17,954 nucleotides of DNA from the NCBI GenBank assembly GCA_019242385.1, contig JAFAVO010000237.1:1-17954 (forward strand). Reading direction: 5' to 3'. Origin of the DNA: Gammaproteobacteria bacterium. GTDB taxonomy: Bacteria > Pseudomonadota > Gammaproteobacteria > Steroidobacterales > Steroidobacteraceae. Below, piece after piece: positions 13,943 through 17,954 of this stretch. The position numbers and the translations under genes are program-made. Position 1 is the first letter of the stretch. Every line of letters begins with the position of its first letter. The notes beneath the pieces were generated by a model. It worked only from the letters and a program-made list of their open reading frames with translations, searched no databases and was not told the origin of the DNA.

Positions 13943-14650
13943 ATGGTCCCATTGGCGGCCATGGCCGACCACACCGAGCTGCTGCCTGATTCCCTTCCCG
14001 CCGAACCTCTAACACTGGTGGGCGAGTGGCTGGCTCAGGCTCGGGCGGCGAACATCCAGCCCAATCCCAACGCCATGGTGCTCGCCACCAGCACCCGTGA
14101 GGGCCGTCCGAGCGCGCGCGTGGTGCTGTGCAAGGACATCGTGCCGCAACCGGGCTACGTGGTCTTCTATACCAACTATCTCTCCGCCAAGGGGCGGCAG
14201 CTCAAGGACAACCCGCGCGCAGCCGCCGTCATGCACTGGGATGCCCTGCACCGCCAGGTGCGCATCGAAGGTGCGGTGGTGCTGGCGCCGGACTCCGACA
14301 GTGATGCCTATTTCGCCACCCGTGCCTGGCAGAGCCGCATCGGCGCGTGGGCCAGCGAGCAGAGCGAGCCGATCGCCTCGCGCGCCCGGCTGCTGGATGC
14401 GGTGACGGAGACCGCGCGCCGCTTTGGCGCGCCGACGCCCGGGTCCCCGGGAGCTGATGATTCCCTCAAAGTGACCATCCCGCGGCCGCCGCACTGGGGT
14501 GGGTTTCGGCTCTGGGTGGATGCTGTCGAGTTATGGGTTGAGGGAGCAGCGCGCATACACGACCGCGCGCGCTGGCAACGCACGTTGCGCCCACTCGCGC
14601 GGGGCGCGTTCAAGCCCGAGGCGTGGGTCGCGACGCGCTTGCAGCCGTGA
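13943..14650 (+). CDS. pdxH: Pyridoxamine/pyridoxine 5'-phosphate oxidase
   Basis: FMN enzyme that oxidises pyridoxine or pyridoxamine phosphate to pyridoxal phosphate, the last step of vitamin B6 synthesis and salvage. The 235-residue product has the FMN-binding NAMVLATST and SARVVLCKDI segments. YTNYLSAKGRQLKDNPRAA continues to HWDALHRQVRIEG. The family signature is at the C-terminus: HWGGFRLWVDAVELWVEG with RIHDRARW, ending in RLQP, close to the usual RLxP end. ATGs at 13943 and 13961 (MADHTELL) are both possible starts. The gene diverges from tyrA and is followed 15 bases later by the metalloprotease-like gene. Confidence 0.95.
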   Translation: MVPLAAMADHTELLPDSLPAEPLTLVGEWLAQARAANIQPNPNAMVLATSTREGRPSARVVLCKDIVPQPGYVVFYTNYLSAKGRQLKDNPRAAAVMHWDALHRQVRIEGAVVLAPDSDSDAYFATRAWQSRIGAWASEQSEPIASRARLLDAVTETARRFGAPTPGSPGADDSLKVTIPRPPHWGGFRLWVDAVELWVEGAARIHDRARWQRTLRPLARGAFKPEAWVATRLQP

Positions 14651-14665
14651 GGAAAGCAGCGAGCG

Positions 14666-15436
14666 GTGTGGAAGAGCATCCGGATTCTCCTGCTCCTACT
14701 CGTGCTGCTCGCCGTGGCGCTGCGCAGCTGGCTCGATCGCACCGCCACCCAGAGCTGGCAGGAGCCGCTGTGGGTCGGACTCTTTCCACTCAATGGCGAC
14801 GGCCGTGCCTCCACCGCGGATTACGTGGCGCGCCTGCGCGCCGAGGACTTCGCTGCGATCGAGGCATTCTTTGCGCGCGAGGCCAAGCGCTACGGACTCA
14901 AAGTCGAGCAACCGCTGCACCTCGAGCTCTACCCGGTGGGCTCCAGGCTCCCGCCGGCGCTCGACCCTGCTGCCGGCCCCCTCGGCGTCGCATGGTGGAG
15001 TCTCAAGCTGCGTTGGTTCGCCGCCGGGGCCACGCGCGTGGCCGGGCGTGCCCCACCGCGGGTTCGTCTGTTCCTCCTCTACCACGACCCTGAGACACTC
15101 GAGCGCGCTCCCGACTCCCATGGGCTGCAGAAGGGGCTGGTCGGTGTCGTGCACCTGTTCGCAGACTCCGACATTGCCGGCCGGAACAACATCGTGATCG
15201 CGCACGAGCTGTTGCACACGGTAGGTGCGAGCGACAAGTACGATCTCGCCACCGGCGCACCGCTTTTCCCCGCAGGCTATGCGGATCGCCAGCAGAAGCC
15301 GCTTTACCCGCAGCAGCTCGCCGAGATCATGTCGGGACGCCGCGCACTTTCCGAGCACGAATGGGACATGCCGGCGGCGCTCGCCAGTGTCATCGTCGGG
15401 CCTGAAACCGCGCTGGAGATCAGGTGGACGCACTGA
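14666..15436 (+). CDS. Uncharacterised membrane-anchored protein with metzincin-like HExxHxxGxxD motif
   Basis: Not recognised as a named gene. The 256-residue product has an N-terminal membrane or signal segment (about 5-19, very Leu/Val-rich) and is then soluble, probably periplasmic. HELLHTVGASD at 180-190 gives H180, E181, H184, G187 and D190. This is the extended zinc motif of metzincin-like proteases, with Asp as third ligand as in snapalysin. IMS at 221-223 could be the Met-turn. A zinc peptidase is a reasonable guess; activity is unproven. The start is GTG at 14666, with GAGGAA about 11 bases upstream. The 3' end overlaps the ABC ATPase gene by 13 bases, suggesting coupled translation. 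Confidence 0.8.
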   Translation: MWKSIRILLLLLVLLAVALRSWLDRTATQSWQEPLWVGLFPLNGDGRASTADYVARLRAEDFAAIEAFFAREAKRYGLKVEQPLHLELYPVGSRLPPALDPAAGPLGVAWWSLKLRWFAAGATRVAGRAPPRVRLFLLYHDPETLERAPDSHGLQKGLVGVVHLFADSDIAGRNNIVIAHELLHTVGASDKYDLATGAPLFPAGYADRQQKPLYPQQLAEIMSGRRALSEHEWDMPAALASVIVGPETALEIRWTH

Positions 15437-16224
15437 CCTCCCGTGCCTCCTCGCCTGCGGCCGCCCTGCTGTCGGTGCAGGGCGCGAGCGTCCGAGCCGG
15501 CAGCCGCCAGCTGGTGAGCGAACTCTCGGCGCAGTTCGGTCCGGGAGAGCTCGTGGCCATCCTCGGCCGTAACGGCTCGGGCAAGACCCTGACACTCCAC
15601 ACCCTGGCCGGATTGCGCGAGCCGGAAGGCGGCTCGGTCTCGCTCGATGGAGTGATGCTGGGGCAGATCGGCCGGCGTGCGCTCGCGCTGCGCCTGGGAC
15701 TCCTGCCACAGGATCTCGAGGATGGCTTCGTCAGCTCGGCAATCGCGACGGTGCTGGTCGGGCGCCATCCGCACCTCTCGCTCTGGCAATGGGAAAGCGC
15801 GGAGGACGAGCGCATCGCACGCACCGCCCTGCGCGCGGTGGACATGGAGGAGTTCGCGCTGCGCTCCACCGACACGCTTTCCGGCGGTGAGCAGCGTCGC
15901 GTGGCGGTGGCCGCGCTGCTGGCGCAAGAGCCGGCAGTCTTTCTGCTCGATGAGCCGACCAATCACCTCGACCCGCACCACCAGCTGGCGGTGCTGCAGC
16001 TGTTTCGCGCACTCGCCGACGCCGGGCGCACCGTCATCACGACCTTGCACGACCCCACGCTGGCTGCGCGCTTTGCCAATCGCGCACTGCTGCTCCATGG
16101 CGATGGGCGCTGGTCGCTCGGCCCGGTCGGCACCAGCCTGACGGCGGCGAGCCTCTCGGAGCTCTACCTCACCCCAATGGTCGAGCTCGCACGCGATGAC
16201 CGGCGGGTCTTCGTCACGGCTTGA
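15424..16224 (+). CDS. ABC transporter ATP-binding protein (BtuD/FecE/HmuV-like)
   Basis: ATPase that would drive a FecCD/BtuC-type importer. The 266-residue product has Walker A GRNGSGKT (48-55), Q-loop LLPQD (Q96), signature LSGGEQRR (152-159), Walker B VFLLDEP (172-178), D-loop TNHLD and H-loop H209 in TLHD, all intact. Overall pattern and length fit the cobalamin/iron uptake group rather than export or amino-acid ATPases. The GTG start at 15424 lies inside the end of the metalloprotease-like gene, with GGAGA just upstream. The likely partner permease is at 10517-11518. The 3' end overlaps the convergent phosphatase gene by 11 bases. Confidence 0.92.
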   Translation: MDALTSRASSPAAALLSVQGASVRAGSRQLVSELSAQFGPGELVAILGRNGSGKTLTLHTLAGLREPEGGSVSLDGVMLGQIGRRALALRLGLLPQDLEDGFVSSAIATVLVGRHPHLSLWQWESAEDERIARTALRAVDMEEFALRSTDTLSGGEQRRVAVAALLAQEPAVFLLDEPTNHLDPHHQLAVLQLFRALADAGRTVITTLHDPTLAARFANRALLLHGDGRWSLGPVGTSLTAASLSELYLTPMVELARDDRRVFVTA

Positions 16225-16978
16225 GTGCGGCAAGCACCTTCGGGTGCAGCCGGGCGTTGCTGGCGAGAACGCTGGTGGTCCCGAGGCCGACGGCTGCGCC
16301 CTGGAGGTCGGTGAAGACGCCGCCGGCCTCGCGCACCAGTACGACCAGCGCGGCGACATCCAGAATGTTGACGTCGGACTCGATGACGACATCCACTGAG
16401 CCGCGCGCCAGCAGGTGATAGTGGACGAAGTCGCCGTAACCGCGCACCCGCGCCGCGCGGGCGAAGACCTGGCCGAGCCTTGCCCAGTGCGGCGCCTGTG
16501 TCAGGCTCTTGAGGTTGCCGAAGGAGTAGAAGGCCTGCTCGAGCGTCGCCACCTCGCTCACACGGATGCGCCGATCGTTGAGGTACGCCCCCGCGCCGCG
16601 CTCGGCCCAGGCGAGCTCGTCGTAAGCGGGCGCATTCGATACCCCGAGCACGAGCTCGCCGGCACGCATCAGCGCGATCTGGGTCGAGAAAAATGGTGTC
16701 TCGCGAACGAAGGACTTGGTGCCATCGATCGGATCGACGAGCCAGATGCTCTCGGCCTGCATGGCGTGCTGGCCCGTCTCTTCTCCGTAGAAGCCGTAGC
16801 CGGGAAATTCCCGCGCCAGCGTCGCGCGGATGACCTGCTCGGCACGCACGTCCGCTTCGGTGACCGGGGAGTGGTCTGGCTTGATGCGTACGCTCGGGTT
16901 GCGCCGGTAGTAGGCGTTGATCACCTCGGCCGCGGCCCGCGCAGCCGAAACGGCAGCAGCCAGTTCCTTGGAGGGCAT
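16214..16978 (-). CDS. Inositol monophosphatase family protein (HisN-like)
   Basis: Member of the Mg2+-dependent FIG superfamily. By resemblance to HisN-type members it may be a histidinol-phosphate phosphatase, but substrate cannot be told from sequence alone. The 254-residue product has VTEAD (39-43), GEETG with the metal ligand E67, and the signature DPIDGTKSF (82-90). A later NILDVAA segment (204-210) stands where many members have WDxAA, so D207 is kept and the Trp is not. The ATG at 16978 gives the usual family start; no clear ribosome site is seen. It diverges from the adenosyltransferase gene with only 18 bases between start codons. Confidence 0.88.
   Translation of the reverse strand: MPSKELAAAVSAARAAAEVINAYYRRNPSVRIKPDHSPVTEADVRAEQVIRATLAREFPGYGFYGEETGQHAMQAESIWLVDPIDGTKSFVRETPFFSTQIALMRAGELVLGVSNAPAYDELAWAERGAGAYLNDRRIRVSEVATLEQAFYSFGNLKSLTQAPHWARLGQVFARAARVRGYGDFVHYHLLARGSVDVVIESDVNILDVAALVVLVREAGGVFTDLQGAAVGLGTTSVLASNARLHPKVLAALKP
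16234..16247 (+). other. UUCG-tetraloop hairpin just after the ABC ATPase stop
   Basis: GCACC (16234-16238) and GGTGC (16243-16247) enclose TTCG, giving the very stable C(UUCG)G loop in the rightward transcript, nine bases past the ATPase stop. No U-tract follows. It could protect or define the 3' end. It also lies in the coding region of the converging phosphatase gene, so chance is possible. Confidence 0.35.
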
Positions 16979-16996
16979 ATGGCTTAGGATACGTGC

Positions 16997-17560
16997 ATGG
17001 GCAATCGCCTGAGCAGGATCTACACGCGCACCGGCGATGACGGCACCACCGGCCTGGGCGATGGCACCCGTGTCGCGAAGGACAGCCCGCGCGTGGAGGC
17101 GTTCGGCACCGTGGATGAGCTCAACAGCGCCATCGGCGTACTGCTCGCGATCCCGGATCTTCCACCCGCCGTCTCCGCAGCGCTGACGGAAGTGCAGCAC
17201 GAGCTCTTCGACCTCGGCGGGGAGCTGTGCATACCGGGGCACCGGGTCATCGCCGCCGAGCATGCCACGCGACTCGAGAGCTCGCTCGATGGGTTCAACG
17301 ACGCCTTGCCGCCGCTGAAGGAGTTCATCCTTCCTGGCGGCGGGCCCGCGGCAGCCGCGTGCCACATGGCGCGGGCCATTGCCCGCCGGGCCGAGCGGCG
17401 CGTGTGGACCCTGTCGAGAAGTGAGGCGGTGAGCCCGGAGGCGGCCAAGTATCTCAACCGCCTGTCGGATCTGCTGTTCGTGCTGGCCCGGGTGCTCGCG
17501 CGGCACGAGCGCGGCACCGAGGTGCTCTGGCGCCACGACCGCAGCAAACCGCGGACCTAG
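16997..17560 (+). CDS. Cob(I)yrinic acid a,c-diamide adenosyltransferase (PduO type)
   Basis: Transfers the adenosyl group of ATP to Co(I) corrinoid, making the adenosylcobalamin form used by radical mutases and some other enzymes. The 187-residue product has the N-terminal ATP motif TRTGDDGTTGLGDGTRVAKD (10-29), FGTVDELNSAIG (36-47), FDLGGELC (71-78), and the helix AIARRAERRVW preceded by FILPGGGP. PEAAKYLNRLSDLLFVLAR follows near the end. This is the PduO/MMAB fold, not the unrelated CobA/BtuR fold. AGGA lies seven bases before the ATG at 16997. Its stop codon overlaps that of the convergent ampD. Confidence 0.95.
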   Translation: MGNRLSRIYTRTGDDGTTGLGDGTRVAKDSPRVEAFGTVDELNSAIGVLLAIPDLPPAVSAALTEVQHELFDLGGELCIPGHRVIAAEHATRLESSLDGFNDALPPLKEFILPGGGPAAAACHMARAIARRAERRVWTLSRSEAVSPEAAKYLNRLSDLLFVLARVLARHERGTEVLWRHDRSKPRT

Positions 17561-17954
17561 CTCCGCGCGGCACCTCGCCGCACCCCATCCAGCAGCGCGC
17601 GGAAGCGTGCCCAGTCAAAGGCCGGGCCGGGATCGGTTTTGCGGCCGGGCGCGACATCGCTGTGCCCGACAATGGCCTGCGCCGACAGCGACTCGTATGC
17701 CGTGAGCAGCGCCGCGCTCAGCGCGGCGAGCGCGCCATACTGCGCATCAGTGTACGGAGCATCGTCAGTTCCTTCGAGCTCCACTCCGATCGAGAAGTCG
17801 TTGCAGGCGTTGCGGCCCTGGTAGGTCGACGGCCCGGCGTGCCAGGCGCGTTGGTCGAAGGGCACATACTGCACGAGCTCACCGTCACGGCGGATGAGCA
17901 CATGTGCCGATACGCGGTGCGCGGCGATTCCGGCGAAGAAGGGGTGCGCGTCCG
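17557..17954 (-). CDS. ampD: 1,6-anhydro-N-acetylmuramyl-L-alanine amidase AmpD (3' part)
   Basis: Cytoplasmic zinc amidase that splits anhydro-muramyl peptides during cell-wall recycling and so influences AmpR-controlled beta-lactamase. About 131 residues are visible. The first, near the window edge, read DAHPFFAGIAAHRVSAHV, then LIRRDGELVQYVPFDQRAWH, NDFSIGVELEGTDD and YTDAQY. GHSDVAPGRKTDPGPAFDW contains the late zinc-ligand His and Asp. The match to E. coli AmpD is clear throughout. The frame is open to the right edge, so the N-terminus is outside the window; the GTG at 17901 is internal. The stop overlaps that of the adenosyltransferase gene. Confidence 0.95.
   Translation of the reverse strand, partial: DAHPFFAGIAAHRVSAHVLIRRDGELVQYVPFDQRAWHAGPSTYQGRNACNDFSIGVELEGTDDAPYTDAQYGALAALSAALLTAYESLSAQAIVGHSDVAPGRKTDPGPAFDWARFRALLDGVRRGAARS

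Noticed and set aside
10321..13989. A very long rightward open frame (1,222 codons)
   Set aside because: It runs out of frame through the permease gene and antisense to the GGDEF and tyrA genes. Its product is rich in Arg, Gly and Ala with no recognisable domain. Long antisense frames are common in high-GC DNA because stop codons are scarce.
16979..17536. Upstream extension of the phosphatase gene
   Set aside because: It is antisense to the well-conserved adenosyltransferase gene; the family start fits 16978.

Overview
The window is an ordinary, gene-dense stretch of chromosome from a high-GC bacterium (about two-thirds GC by eye). It is most likely a gammaproteobacterium, possibly near Xanthomonadales or Steroidobacterales. 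The grounds are the 5' end of a proteobacterial-type 16S rRNA at the left edge, a tyrS gene directly upstream of that rRNA operon, and gammaproteobacterial-type ErpA, RppH, AmpD, Ppk and Ppx proteins. Lineage below class is inference. I see no insertion sequence, prophage, CRISPR array or toxin-antitoxin pair.

Left region (1-5508). The rRNA operon runs leftward out of the window. It has two near-duplicate promoters, a leader with boxA- and boxC-like elements, and a strong hairpin just before 16S. tyrS lies upstream on the same strand. Divergent from tyrS is an M23 envelope peptidase gene, followed by ppk1 (polyphosphate kinase).

Middle region (5508-10437). Six leftward genes follow one another closely: rppH, a DUF6776-like membrane coiled-coil protein, a bactofilin, erpA, ppx and a two-module DUF3592-like membrane protein. 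Polyphosphate synthesis (ppk) and breakdown (ppx) therefore sit close together but on converging strands.

Right region (10517-17954). A FecCD/BtuC-type permease gene points rightward. tyrA (chorismate mutase fused to prephenate dehydrogenase) and a GAF/DUF484-like GGDEF cyclase gene form a leftward pair. pdxH, a membrane-anchored protein with a metzincin-like HExxHxxGxxD motif, and a BtuD/FecE-type ATPase form a tight rightward set. Then come a leftward inositol-monophosphatase-family gene, a rightward PduO-type cobalamin adenosyltransferase gene and the 3' part of a leftward ampD.

The permease, the ATPase about 4 kb away and the adenosyltransferase together suggest dispersed cobalamin uptake and activation, although no binding protein, BtuB or cobalamin riboswitch is visible. 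The most interesting item is the uncharacterised HExxHxxGxxD protein whose gene overlaps that of the ABC ATPase. No clearly new multi-gene system was found.
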